This document shows positions 8,702 through 17,842 of a stretch of 47,595 nucleotides of DNA, piece after piece. The stretch is from DASRHY01 sp046765875 (lineage in GTDB: Bacteria; Actinomycetota; Actinomycetes; Propionibacteriales; Kribbellaceae). The translations under genes were made by a program, and so were the position numbers. Each line of letters starts with the position of its first letter. Position 1 is the stretch's first letter. The DNA lies in the NCBI GenBank assembly GCA_046765875.1, contig JBKPSJ010000180.1, positions 1 through 47,595 of the forward strand, written 5' to 3'. The notes under the pieces were generated by a model. The model had not been told where the DNA came from. It saw only the letters and a list, made by a program, of their open reading frames with translations, and made no database searches.

Positions 8702-11141
8702 GGATCCGCTCCATCGCCGGGTCGAACAACGGCTCCTCGGCGACGACAGCCGGCACCCGCTGGTCGAAGTACCCGATCTCGACGGCCCGGCCCGGTTCGG
8801 ACAACTCGGCCGGCAGCCAGGCGTAGGCGATCCCCTTGCCGATCGTGTAGCCGTACGCGGCACTGGTGACGTAGCCGACCTGGGTCGCGCCGTCGTACAC
8901 CGGCTCCTTGCCCATGACCACGGCGACCCGGTCGTCGATGGTCAGACAGCTCAGCCGGCGGCGTACCTGCTCGGACCGTGCCGGCAGTGCCTCCTTGCCG
9001 ATGAAGTCTTCTTTGTCGAGCTTGACAGCGAACGCGAGCCCCGCCTCGTACGGGTCGTGCTCGTAGGTCATGTCCGCGCCGAACGACCGGTAGCCCTTCT
9101 CCAGCCGTAGGCTGTTGAAAGCGCCACGGCCGCCGGCGATCACGCCGTACTCCTGGCCGGCCTGCCATAGGGTGTCCCACAGCTTCAGGCCAAGGTCTGA
9201 CGTGGTGTACAGCTCCCAGCCGAGCTCGCCGACGTACGACAGCCGCAGGGCGGTGACCGGGACGCTGCCGACGTTCGCCTGCTTGGCGCGGAAGTACTTC
9301 ATGCCGGTGGCGGAGAAGTCCTGATCGACCAGGGGAGTGATGACGTCGCGGGCGTGCGGGCCCCAAAGGCCGATACAGCAGGTGCCCGCAGTGGTGTCAC
9401 GGATCTGTACGGATCCGTCGGCGGGCAGGTGCCTGAACAGCCAGTCCTGGTCGAGGTGGCCGTTGGCGCCGATCTGGAACCGGTCGGGCGCCAGCCGGGC
9501 CACCGTCACATCGCTGCGGATGCCGCCGTCGACGTCCAGCAGCAGGCAGTACGTCACCGAGCCGACGGACTTGTCGACGTTGCCGGTGACCATGCGCTGC
9601 AGGAACGCCGCCGCGCCGGGACCGGTCACCTCCAGCCGTTTGAGCGCGGTCATGTCGTACATGGCGACGCGTTCGCGGGTGACCTGGGCCTCGGCCGCGA
9701 CGATGGGCGACCAGTACCGGGCCGCCCAGGGGTTCGGGGTGATGATGTCGCGCCCATCGACCAGGCCCGCGTTGGTCTCGTACCAGTGCGGCCGCTCCCA
9801 GCCGACCGCCTCGAGGAACTGCCCGCCGAGCTCGATCTGGCGCGGGTAGAACGGCGACGTACGGATCGGCCGCAGGTTCTCCGGCGGCTGCAACGGATGC
9901 AGGATGTCGTAGACCTCGACGAAGTTCTGGCAGTCGCGCGTCTCGATGTACTCGGGCGAGAGCTGGTGCGGCTCGAACCTGTTCACGTCCATCTCGTGCA
10001 GGTCGAACGTCGAGCAGTACCCGTCCACCAGCAGTTCGGCGACGGCCCGGCCGACGCCGGCCGAGTGGGTCACCCAGACCGCCTCGGCGACCCAGAACCC
10101 GGACACCTGCGGCGACTCGCCGAGCAGCGGCATGTTGTCGGTCGTGAACGAGAACAGCCCGTTGAAGCCCTCGTCGACCTTCGCGTCGCGCGTCGAGGGC
10201 AGCAGGATCTGGGTCTGCTTCCAGGCCTCGGCGAAGTCGTCCTCGGTGAACTCCAGCACCGACGGCATCGTCGGCGTCTCACCCGGCTTGCCGATCTGCT
10301 CGGCCGCGACCGGCATCGGCCGGTGGCCGTAGTAGCCGACGGCAAGGGTGTCGAACCGCTCCCGGTAGTACAGGTCCTGGTCCTGGTGCCGCAGGATCGG
10401 CAGAACCGCCTCCACTGCTGGCCCTGGACGCCCGGAAAGGGCGGGGACCGGCGAGGTCCAGGCGAGCTGGTGCGCGAGCGGGGTCAGCGGCAGCGACATC
10501 CCGACCTTGGCCGCGATCACCGGTCCCCAGATGCCGGCACAGCACACCACGATGTCGGCCGGCAGGTCGCCCTGGTCGGTGACGACGCCGGTGACCCGGC
10601 CGCCCTCGACGGTGATGTCGAGCACCCGGTGCCGTGGCAGCAACCGGGCGCCCCGGGCGGCCGCGCGCCGGGTCTGCGCGTCGACCGCCCGTACCGCCTT
10701 CACCAGCCCGTCGGTCAGCGTGTGCAGCCCGGCCAGGACCACGTCCGGGTCGAGCAGCGGGTACACCGCACAGGCCTCGGCGGCGTCGAGCACCCTGGAC
10801 TCGACGCCCCACGAGGTCAGCCAGCCGTGCCGGCGGTGGAGTTCGGCCACGCGCTCAGGGGTGGTGGCGACCTCCAGCCCGCCGACCGGCAGGTAGCACG
10901 GCTGCCCGTCCAGCTCCAGCGAGCCGAGCTTGTCCACGGTGTAGCGGGCCAGATCGGTCATCGTCTTGGACCCGTTGCACTGGAACGCCAGGCCCGGCGC
11001 GTGCGACGTCGAGCCGCCGGGGGCCGGCAACTCGCCCTGGTCGACGACTGTGACCCGGTCCCAGCCACGCAGCGTCAATTCGTCGGCCAGGGCGGCACCG
11101 ACCACCCCGGCCCCGATGATCACCACCCGGGGCACGGTCAT
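8694..11141 (-). CDS. dmg: Dimethylglycine oxidase (FAD + GcvT domains)
   Basis: A bifunctional enzyme of 815 residues very like Arthrobacter globiformis dimethylglycine oxidase. The N-terminal FAD amine-oxidase half has VVIIGAGVVGAALADEL at residues 5-21 and the STSHAPGL segment. The C-terminal half is a GcvT-like THF-binding domain that takes up the released methylene group (YDMTALKRLEVTGPGA, RLSYVGELGWELY, SLRLEKGYRS). It converts dimethylglycine to sarcosine and methylene-THF, feeding SoxBDAG directly downstream. ATG 11141 (AGG site 8 bases upstream) is preferred over GTG 11150 because it gives the MTxPRVVIIG start seen in the family. Covalent FAD attachment to a His is expected from the family, not shown here. 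Confidence 0.95.
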   Translation of the reverse strand: MTVPRVVIIGAGVVGAALADELTLRGWDRVTVVDQGELPAPGGSTSHAPGLAFQCNGSKTMTDLARYTVDKLGSLELDGQPCYLPVGGLEVATTPERVAELHRRHGWLTSWGVESRVLDAAEACAVYPLLDPDVVLAGLHTLTDGLVKAVRAVDAQTRRAAARGARLLPRHRVLDITVEGGRVTGVVTDQGDLPADIVVCCAGIWGPVIAAKVGMSLPLTPLAHQLAWTSPVPALSGRPGPAVEAVLPILRHQDQDLYYRERFDTLAVGYYGHRPMPVAAEQIGKPGETPTMPSVLEFTEDDFAEAWKQTQILLPSTRDAKVDEGFNGLFSFTTDNMPLLGESPQVSGFWVAEAVWVTHSAGVGRAVAELLVDGYCSTFDLHEMDVNRFEPHQLSPEYIETRDCQNFVEVYDILHPLQPPENLRPIRTSPFYPRQIELGGQFLEAVGWERPHWYETNAGLVDGRDIITPNPWAARYWSPIVAAEAQVTRERVAMYDMTALKRLEVTGPGAAAFLQRMVTGNVDKSVGSVTYCLLLDVDGGIRSDVTVARLAPDRFQIGANGHLDQDWLFRHLPADGSVQIRDTTAGTCCIGLWGPHARDVITPLVDQDFSATGMKYFRAKQANVGSVPVTALRLSYVGELGWELYTTSDLGLKLWDTLWQAGQEYGVIAGGRGAFNSLRLEKGYRSFGADMTYEHDPYEAGLAFAVKLDKEDFIGKEALPARSEQVRRRLSCLTIDDRVAVVMGKEPVYDGATQVGYVTSAAYGYTIGKGIAYAWLPAELSEPGRAVEIGYFDQRVPAVVAEEPLFDPAMERIRA

Positions 11142-11151
11142 CGCCGGCACC

Positions 11152-12120
11152 TCAGCTCGTCGCCTTGACCCAGGCGTCCACCTTGGCCTGGTTCGCCTTG
11201 ACCCACTTCTCGGCGGCGGCGTCCGGTGACATCTTGTCTTCCGCGATGTACCGCGCGACCAGGTTCTGGTCGTCGTTGGTCCACTGGAAGGCCTTCACCA
11301 GCTTGGCCGCCGGGCCGTTCTTGTCCATGAACGTCTTGCTGGCGATCTTGTCCAGGTCGTACTCCGGGTAGTCGCAGGCCACCTTCTCGGCGTCGGCGTC
11401 GCAGCCGGCCTTGTACGGCGGGAGCTTGACCTTGACGAGCTTGACCTCCGACAGCAGCCACTGCGGTGAGTAGAAGTAGCCGATCACCGGCGACTTCTTC
11501 TGCTCGCCCTGACGGAACGCCTGGATCAGCGCGGTCTCGCTGCCGCCGTAGACGACCTTGTAGTTCAGCTTGAGGTTCTTCACCAGCGCCGCGTCGTTGG
11601 TGACGAACGATGGATCGCCGTCGAGCAATTGGCCCTTGCCGCCGGACTCGGAGGTCTTGAATATGTCCGCGTACTTGTTCAGATTCTGCCAGTCGGTGAT
11701 GTCCGGGTACTTCTGCACCAGCCACGGCGGCACGTACCAGCCGATCTCCCCCTTGACGCCGGTCGAGCCGGCCTCGACCGCGGTCTTCTGGCCCTCGATG
11801 TACTTCTTCTTCAGGTCCTCGTGACCCCAGTTCTCCAGGACGACGTCGACCTGGCCGCTGCCGAAGCCCTGCCAGGACACCTCCTCCTTGAGGTTCTTCT
11901 TCTCGACCTTGCAGCCGAGGTTCTTCTCCGCGACGTAGGCGACCACGGCGGCGTTGGCCTCGTACCCGACCCACGGGTTGACGGCGATGTTGAAGGTGCC
12001 GCAGTCCGTGCTCGACCCGGCGTTGTTACTACCGCCCGTGTCGCCGACCTTCGCGCCCCCGCAGCCGGCCAGCACGAGCGCCATTGCCACAGCCCCTGCG
12101 CGTGCCCTGACGTTTCTCAC
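11152..12120 (-). CDS. proX: Glycine betaine ABC transporter substrate-binding lipoprotein
   Basis: A periplasm-side binding lipoprotein of the OpuAC family (322 residues). GTG 12120 has a near-ideal Shine-Dalgarno AAGGAGG (12130-12136, 9-base spacing). The signal peptide ends in the lipobox LAGC, so the mature protein is lipid-anchored at Cys. Trp-rich segments typical of quaternary-ammonium binding pockets are present (NPWVGYEAN, ENWGHED, IGWYVPPWLV). It lies 17 bases after proW and 10 bases before the dimethylglycine oxidase gene. Uptake of betaine as a nutrient rather than as osmoprotectant is inferred from the operon. Confidence 0.95.
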   Translation of the reverse strand: MRNVRARAGAVAMALVLAGCGGAKVGDTGGSNNAGSSTDCGTFNIAVNPWVGYEANAAVVAYVAEKNLGCKVEKKNLKEEVSWQGFGSGQVDVVLENWGHEDLKKKYIEGQKTAVEAGSTGVKGEIGWYVPPWLVQKYPDITDWQNLNKYADIFKTSESGGKGQLLDGDPSFVTNDAALVKNLKLNYKVVYGGSETALIQAFRQGEQKKSPVIGYFYSPQWLLSEVKLVKVKLPPYKAGCDADAEKVACDYPEYDLDKIASKTFMDKNGPAAKLVKAFQWTNDDQNLVARYIAEDKMSPDAAAEKWVKANQAKVDAWVKATS

Positions 12121-12137
12121 CGTTTCAGTCCTCCTTG

Positions 12138-14186
12138 TCAGATCCTGGTGGCCGGCGCGCGGCGGCGTGCCGGTGCCCGGATGTGCGAACTCCGCCCCGA
12201 TCGCTCGGCCGCGGCCTGGCTGATCCGGTCGAGCATGACTCCCAGCAGCACGATCGCCAGACCGGCCGCCAGTCCCTTGCCGTACAACTGCCCCTGCGAG
12301 AATCCGGCCACCACGTCGTACCCGAGGGCGCCGGCGCCGACCAGGCCGCCGACGACCACCATCGACAGCACGTAGATCAGGCCCTGGTTGGTGGCCAGTG
12401 TCAGGGCCTTGCGCGCCATCGGAAGCTGGACCTTGGTGATGATCTGGGTCCGGTTGGAACCGGCCGCGACCGCAGCCTCCACGGTGGTCCCCGACACCGC
12501 CCGGATCCCATCGGCGATGATCTTGATCGCCACCGGCGCGGCGAACACGACCGCCGCGACGATCGCGGTGAACCGGGTCGGGCCGAACAGCGCCAGGAAC
12601 GGCACCAGGTATACGAACGGCGGCATCGTCTGGCCGGCGTCGAGGGCCGGCCGGATGACCCGGTCGGCGCGGCGGCTGCGGCCCATCCAGACCCCGAACA
12701 GCACACCGAGGACCATCGTGAACGCCGTCGCCACCAGGGTGGACGCCAGCGTGACCATGCTGTCCTGCCACAGCCCGGAGGCGACCAGTAGACCGAGGCA
12801 GATCGCCGAGATGACCGCGGCCCGGACGCTGCCGATCACCAGCGACAGCGCCACGATGGCCAGCACGACCAGCCACCAGGGCGACTCGGTCAGCAGGTTC
12901 TGGAGCGGGTCGATCAGCACGGTCGTGACGAAGTCCTTGATGCCGTTGGTGACCGACGACAGGTTCGTCTGGACCCAGTCGGTCGCGTCCGTGGCTGCCT
13001 TCGCGATCTTGGTGCCGATGTCGATGCCGGACGGGAACTCAGCGGCCCACACGTACGTGCGGGACAGGTAGATCGCGAACAGCGTGAGCAGCGCGCCGAC
13101 GATCAGCGCCGGCCGCCGCAGCTTCGCGAACCGCGACCTGGACCGCCGGGCGTTCTCGCTGCGGACGCTGGCCGCCGTCGTCACCCGGTCCAGCACGATC
13201 GCCATGATCACGATCGCCAGGCCGGCGTTGAAGGCGGTGCCGACGTCGACGGTCTCCAGCGCCTGCAGCACGACCTCACCCAGGCCGGGCGCGTCGATCA
13301 GCGCGGCGACCGTGACCATCGCCAGCGCGGCCATGATGGTCTGATTGATGCCCAGCACGATGGTCCGCTTCGACGCCGGCAGCAGCACCTTGGTCAGCGT
13401 CTGCCGCTTGGTCGAGCCCAGCGACTGGCTGGCTTCGATCATGTTCGGCTGCACCGAGCGGATCCCGTGCGCGGTCAGCCGGATCGCCGGCGGCGTGGCG
13501 TAGATCATCGTGGCGATGACCGCCGACGCCGGCCCGATCAGGAAGAACAGCGTGAGCGGCGCGAGATAGACCAATGTCGGCATCGTCTGCATGAAGTCCA
13601 GTACCGGCGTGATCAAGCGGTTGAACCGATCGGACAGGCCAGCCACGATCCCGAGCGGGATGCCGATCAGTAGCGCCAGGATCACCGCCGACAGGGTCAG
13701 CGCCAGCGTGTCCATGCTCTCGTCCCACAGCCCCTGCAGGCCCATGAACACGAAGCCTGCGGCGGCCAGCAGCGCCACTTTCAGGCCGCCGACCGCGTAC
13801 GAGATCCAGGTGATCAGCGCGACCACGCCGAACCAGCCGATCTCCGGGATGGTGCTGCCCGCCCTCGGTTGCGCGATCAGGTACTGCACGGATGTCACGA
13901 ACTCGTCGATGACCAGCCGGATCTCGTTGAAGAAGTACAGGAAGATCGGGCTGCTGTTGCGGTTCGCCCCGATCGAGTCGTTCAGGTCGTTCAGCCAGCG
14001 GTGGAGGTCGGTGAGCTGGGCCGGCGCCAGCGGCAGCGTGCTCACTCCGCGGAACACCACGTACAGCACCAGCCAGCCGGCCAGGATCGCGGCGACCAGC
14101 ACGGCACGGGTGTGCTCCTGCACCCAGGTCCGGATCTCGAGCATCCGGTCGCGTTCGGCGCCGGGCGTTATCGGGATGCTGGTCAT
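12138..14186 (-). CDS. proW: Glycine betaine ABC permease, fused tandem ProW domains
   Basis: A 682-residue permease with two complete BPD_transp_1 domains in one chain. The EAA-type loops are ASQSLGSTKRQTLTKVLLP in the first half and AAVAAGSNRTQIITKVQLP in the second. Each half has about five to six membrane helices, separated by an extracytoplasmic-looking stretch around residues 380-430. Typical ProW proteins have one such domain and dimerise, so the fused form supplies the whole channel. Its ATG overlaps the proV stop (ATGA, 14183-14186). Confidence 0.94.
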   Translation of the reverse strand: MTSIPITPGAERDRMLEIRTWVQEHTRAVLVAAILAGWLVLYVVFRGVSTLPLAPAQLTDLHRWLNDLNDSIGANRNSSPIFLYFFNEIRLVIDEFVTSVQYLIAQPRAGSTIPEIGWFGVVALITWISYAVGGLKVALLAAAGFVFMGLQGLWDESMDTLALTLSAVILALLIGIPLGIVAGLSDRFNRLITPVLDFMQTMPTLVYLAPLTLFFLIGPASAVIATMIYATPPAIRLTAHGIRSVQPNMIEASQSLGSTKRQTLTKVLLPASKRTIVLGINQTIMAALAMVTVAALIDAPGLGEVVLQALETVDVGTAFNAGLAIVIMAIVLDRVTTAASVRSENARRSRSRFAKLRRPALIVGALLTLFAIYLSRTYVWAAEFPSGIDIGTKIAKAATDATDWVQTNLSSVTNGIKDFVTTVLIDPLQNLLTESPWWLVVLAIVALSLVIGSVRAAVISAICLGLLVASGLWQDSMVTLASTLVATAFTMVLGVLFGVWMGRSRRADRVIRPALDAGQTMPPFVYLVPFLALFGPTRFTAIVAAVVFAAPVAIKIIADGIRAVSGTTVEAAVAAGSNRTQIITKVQLPMARKALTLATNQGLIYVLSMVVVGGLVGAGALGYDVVAGFSQGQLYGKGLAAGLAIVLLGVMLDRISQAAAERSGRSSHIRAPARRRAPATRI

Positions 14187-15277
14187 CGGGCCTTCGCCTG
14201 CTCGTCCTGTTCCTCGGCCACGATCACGCGCAGGATCTCCTCGTCGTCGACCACGCCCAGCAGCCGGCCTTGGTCGACCACCTTGACCGGGCTGCTCGAG
14301 GCGAGCACCGCGCGGACCGCGTCACCGACGATCACGTCGGCGCCGAGTTCCGGCCCGTCCATCGGCTCGTCCGGCCGCGGGTCGCGCATCACCCAGCGCA
14401 GCGTCAGCACGTGCGCTCGGGCGACGTCGCTGACGAAGTCGCGCACGTAGTCGTCGGCGGGGTTGGCCACCACCTCGTCCGGCCGTCCGACCTGGACCAG
14501 CCTGCCGTCGCGCATGATCAGGATCCGGTCGCCGATCTTGAGCGCCTCGTTCAGGTCGTGGGTGATGAACACCATGGTCTTGCCGACCTCGTGGTGCAGC
14601 CGGATCACCTCGTTCTGCATGTCCCGGCGGATCAGCGGGTCGAGCGCGGAGAATGGCTCGTCGAAGAACAGCACGTCAGGGTCGACGGCGAGCGCTCGGG
14701 CGAGCCCGACCCGTTGCTGCATACCGCCGGACAGCTGGTCGGGGTACGAGTTCTCGTTACCCGACAGGCCGACCAGGTCGACCATCTCCTGCGCCCGTTT
14801 GTACCGCTCCTGCCTGCCGGCGCCGCGGATCTCCAGCCCGTAGGCCACGTTGTCGATCACCCGGCGGTGCGGCAGCAACCCGAAGTGCTGGAACACCATC
14901 GCGAACCGGCGCCGGCGCAGCTCGCGAAGCCGTGCCGGGCTGGCCTGGCTGATGTCCTCGCCGTCGAGCAGCACCGCACCGGAGGTCGGCTCGATCAGCC
15001 GGGTCAGGCATCGCACCAGGGTGGACTTGCCCGACCCGGACAGACCCATCACCACGAACACCTCGCCCGGCGCCACGTCGAACGACACGTCGTTGACGGC
15101 GGCCACGCAGCCGGTCTCGGCCATCAGTTCCGCGCGCGGCAGCGACGCCTGCGGCGTGCCGGCGATCTTGTCCGCGCGTGGTCCGAAGATCTTCCACAGC
15201 TCCTGTACCGCGAGCGCGGCCTGTCCCTCGGTCGTGCGCGCTCCGGTCTCGACTGGGTCGTCGGTGGCAGTGGACAT
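14183..15277 (-). CDS. proV: Glycine betaine ABC transporter ATP-binding protein
   Basis: The ATPase of the OpuA/ProU importer (364 residues). Walker A is GLSGSGKST, the Q-loop is FQHFG, the signature is LSGGMQQRV and Walker B is DVLFFDEPFSALD, with the H-loop in ITHDLNEA. A short C-terminal CBS-like region (residues about 280-355) may sense ionic strength as in other OpuAA proteins. ATG 15277 follows a GGGAG site, 13 bases after the betB stop. It is the second gene of the betB-sox operon. Confidence 0.95.
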   Translation of the reverse strand: MSTATDDPVETGARTTEGQAALAVQELWKIFGPRADKIAGTPQASLPRAELMAETGCVAAVNDVSFDVAPGEVFVVMGLSGSGKSTLVRCLTRLIEPTSGAVLLDGEDISQASPARLRELRRRRFAMVFQHFGLLPHRRVIDNVAYGLEIRGAGRQERYKRAQEMVDLVGLSGNENSYPDQLSGGMQQRVGLARALAVDPDVLFFDEPFSALDPLIRRDMQNEVIRLHHEVGKTMVFITHDLNEALKIGDRILIMRDGRLVQVGRPDEVVANPADDYVRDFVSDVARAHVLTLRWVMRDPRPDEPMDGPELGADVIVGDAVRAVLASSSPVKVVDQGRLLGVVDDEEILRVIVAEEQDEQAKAR

Positions 15278-15290
15278 CGGAATCTCCCGC

Positions 15291-16787
15291 CTATTCGGGT
15301 ACGCGGTCGCTGGGTCCGCCGCCGAACCAGTGCCGGGGGCGGGGGCTGAGGTGCTGCCAGATGTGCTTGGTCTCGCGGTACTCGTCCAGTCCGGTCGGGC
15401 CGAGCTCGCGGCCGACGCCTGACCGGCCGAAGCCGCCCCACTCGGCCTGCGGCAGGTAAGGGTGGTAGTCGTTGATCCACACCGTCCCGTGCCGCAGCCG
15501 GGCCGCGACCCGCTGGGCCTTGCCGGCGTCCTGGGTCCAGACCGCACCGGCCAGGCCGTACTCGGTGTCGTTGGCGATCCGTACGGCGTCGTCCTCGTCG
15601 GTGAACCGCTCGACGGTCAGCACCGGCCCGAACGACTCCTCGTGGACGACGCGCATGGTCTGGTCGCACTCGTCCAGCACGGTCGGCAGGTAGTAGAAGC
15701 CGGCGGCCAGCTCGGGGTCGTCCGGCGCCCGGCCGCCGCACCGCAGCACCGCGCCCTCCGCGACGCCGGTCTGGACGTACGCCGCCACCTTCTCGCGGTG
15801 CTGGGCCGAGATCAGCGGGCCGGTCTCGGCACTGGGGTCGAACGGGCCGCCGAGCCGGATCCGCGCCGCACGCGCGACCAGTTCGTCGACGAACCGGTCG
15901 TGCAGCGAGTCCTCGATCACCAGCCGCGCGCCGGCCGAGCAGACCTGGCCGGAGTGCAGGAAGACCGCGGTCAGGGCCATGTCCAGCGCGGTGTCGAGGT
16001 CGGCGTCGGCGAACACGACGTTCGGGTTCTTCCCGCCGAGCTCGAGCGCCACCTTCTTCACCGTCGCGGCGGCAGCCGCCATGATCCGCTTCCCGGTCTC
16101 CAGCCCGCCGGTGAACGACACCAGATCGACGGCGGGATGTTCGACCAGCGGCGCGCCGACCGCGGCACCCGTACCGAGCAGCAGGTTCGCGACGCCACCC
16201 GGCAGGCCGGCCTCCTCCAACGCGCGCATCAGCAGGATGGCCGTCGACGGAGTCAGCTCGCTCGGTTTGAGCACGAAGGTGTTCCCGGCCGCGAGCGCCG
16301 GTGCGACCTTCCAGGATGCCTGCAGCAGCGGATAGTTCCAGGGTGTGATCAGCGCAGCCACCCCGACCGGCTCGTACACGACCCGGCTGAGCGCGTCGTC
16401 ACGGCCGGTGTCGACAAGCCGGCCGGCCGCGGTGCCGGCGATGCCGCCGTAGTAGCGCAAGCAGGCGGCCACGTCGGCGATGTCGTACTCGCTCTCGACC
16501 AGCCGCTTGCCGGTGTCCAGCGACTCGGCCCGGGCGAACTCCTTGACGTCGCGCTCGAGGATCGCGGCGGTCCGCAGCAGCAGCGCGCCGCGCTCGGTCG
16601 CGGGAGTCGCCGGCCACGGCCCGCTGTCGAACGCGCGCCGCGCGGAGTCGACGGCCGGGCCGACGTCGGCGGCGTCCGCCTCGGAGATCGTGGCCACGAA
16701 AGCGCCGTCCGCAGGGCAGCGGATCTCGCGCCGGCCACCCCCCAGCGGGGCATGCCAGCCGCCGTCTCGATAGAGATGATCCGCCAC
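15291..16787 (-). CDS. betB: Betaine aldehyde dehydrogenase
   Basis: An NAD(P)-dependent aldehyde dehydrogenase of 498 residues that oxidises betaine aldehyde to glycine betaine. ITPWNYPL (cofactor binding), the general base Glu249 in LELGGKNPN and the nucleophile Cys283 in SGQVCSAGAR are all in place. GTG 16787 has a strong Shine-Dalgarno (TGGAGG, 16794-16799, 6-base spacing) and gives the family length; ATG 16820 would add 11 residues and has a poorer site. It is the first gene of the nine-gene leftward operon, with a palindromic operator candidate about 130 bases upstream. Substrate assignment rests on the neighbours betA, proVWX and dmg, since other aldehyde dehydrogenases share these motifs. 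Confidence 0.92.
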   Translation of the reverse strand: MADHLYRDGGWHAPLGGGRREIRCPADGAFVATISEADAADVGPAVDSARRAFDSGPWPATPATERGALLLRTAAILERDVKEFARAESLDTGKRLVESEYDIADVAACLRYYGGIAGTAAGRLVDTGRDDALSRVVYEPVGVAALITPWNYPLLQASWKVAPALAAGNTFVLKPSELTPSTAILLMRALEEAGLPGGVANLLLGTGAAVGAPLVEHPAVDLVSFTGGLETGKRIMAAAAATVKKVALELGGKNPNVVFADADLDTALDMALTAVFLHSGQVCSAGARLVIEDSLHDRFVDELVARAARIRLGGPFDPSAETGPLISAQHREKVAAYVQTGVAEGAVLRCGGRAPDDPELAAGFYYLPTVLDECDQTMRVVHEESFGPVLTVERFTDEDDAVRIANDTEYGLAGAVWTQDAGKAQRVAARLRHGTVWINDYHPYLPQAEWGGFGRSGVGRELGPTGLDEYRETKHIWQHLSPRPRHWFGGGPSDRVPE

Positions 16788-16916
16788 TCCGGTCCTCCAG
16801 GCGCGTTGCGCATCCCGCATCGGATTGCCCTGGGTGGAACACACGATCGCCCACCACATGCGCCGAGTCAAGCAATTCGAACCTCTTGACCTTCCGCTGT
16901 GATCTCCGCAGGCTGT

Positions 16917-16948
16917 TGCGTATTACCCACCATGTTGTGTAATACGCA
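16917..16948. promoter_or_regulatory. Palindromic operator between betB and purU
   Basis: A perfect inverted repeat with 10-bp arms, TGCGTATTAC (16917-16926) and GTAATACGCA (16939-16948), has a 12-base spacer, so the arms lie about two helical turns apart. It sits in the divergent promoter region of the betB operon and purU. The same half-site recurs upstream of iclR (19557 and 19573) and of the metF-like gene (20474). I infer that it is the binding site of the IclR protein encoded at 19632. Confidence 0.82.
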
Positions 16949-16969
16949 TCATCCTCGTGGAGGCTTCAG

Positions 16970-17842
16970 ATGTCACCTCGCCCCCTCCCCGGCCGGGAGT
17001 TCGTCCTCATCCTGTCCTGCCCGGACCAGCCCGGGCTGGTGCACGCGGTGACCGGATTCCTGCTCGAGCAGACAGGGAACATCCTGCAGAGCCAGCAGTT
17101 CGACAACCGGCTCACCGACCGGTTCTTCCTGCGGGTGCACTTCGAGGTCGCCGACCCGGCCATCGGGCTGACCGAGCTGCGCCAGGGCTTCGGCCCGGTC
17201 GCGGCCAGGTACGCGATGGACTGGCAACTGTGGGACGCCTCCACCCCGACCCGGACCCTGATCATGGTGTCGCGGTTCGGCCACTGCCTGAACGATCTGC
17301 TGTACCGGCAGAGCATCGGCGCGCTCAACATCGATGTTGTCGGGGTGCTGTCCAACCACATCGACCTCGAACCGCTGGCCGCACAGTACGGCGTACCTTT
17401 CCACCACATCCCGGTGACGCCGGAGAGCAAGGCCGAAGCCGAGGAAGGGCTGCTCGGCATGGTGACCGAGTACGGCATCCACCTGGTCGTGCTCGCGCGC
17501 TACATGCAGATCCTGTCCGACGACCTGTGCAAGCAACTCGAGGGCCGGGCGATCAACATCCACCACTCGTTCCTGCCCGGCTTCAAGGGCGCCCGGCCGT
17601 ACGCACGGGCGCACGACCGCGGGGTCAAGCTGATCGGCGCGACCGCGCACTACGTGACCGCCGACCTGGACGAGGGCCCGATCATCGAGCAGGACGTCAC
17701 CCGGGTCGACCATTCATTCGACCCCGACGAGTTGGTCGCCGCCGGTCGCGATGTCGAGGCCCAGGTGCTGGCCCGCGCGGTGCGCTGGCACAGCGAGAGC
17801 CGGATCCTCCTCGACGGCAACCGCGCGGTGGTATTCCGCTAG
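16970..17842 (+). CDS. purU: Formyltetrahydrofolate deformylase
   Basis: Hydrolyses 10-formyl-THF to formate and THF (290 residues). An N-terminal ACT domain (residues about 8-85, LSCPDQPGLVHAVTGFLLE) precedes a formyl-transferase domain. The catalytic Asn196 and His198 lie in INIHHSFLPGF and Asp234 in DLDEGPII. A GGAGG Shine-Dalgarno lies 6 bases before ATG 16970. In this cluster it drains the folate-bound C1 units made by the demethylation enzymes and returns free THF. The stop codon overlaps the convergent betA stop by three to four bases, so the two transcripts run into each other. Confidence 0.96.
   Translation: MSPRPLPGREFVLILSCPDQPGLVHAVTGFLLEQTGNILQSQQFDNRLTDRFFLRVHFEVADPAIGLTELRQGFGPVAARYAMDWQLWDASTPTRTLIMVSRFGHCLNDLLYRQSIGALNIDVVGVLSNHIDLEPLAAQYGVPFHHIPVTPESKAEAEEGLLGMVTEYGIHLVVLARYMQILSDDLCKQLEGRAINIHHSFLPGFKGARPYARAHDRGVKLIGATAHYVTADLDEGPIIEQDVTRVDHSFDPDELVAAGRDVEAQVLARAVRWHSESRILLDGNRAVVFR

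Noticed and set aside
4792..11168. Long plus-strand frames across the sox and dimethylglycine oxidase genes
   Set aside because: The minus strand carries exact family motifs with overlapping stops and starts; the plus frames are shadows.
16820..16871. Longer N terminus for the betaine aldehyde dehydrogenase
   Set aside because: GTG 16787 has a far better ribosome site and gives the usual family length; the extra residues look unrelated.
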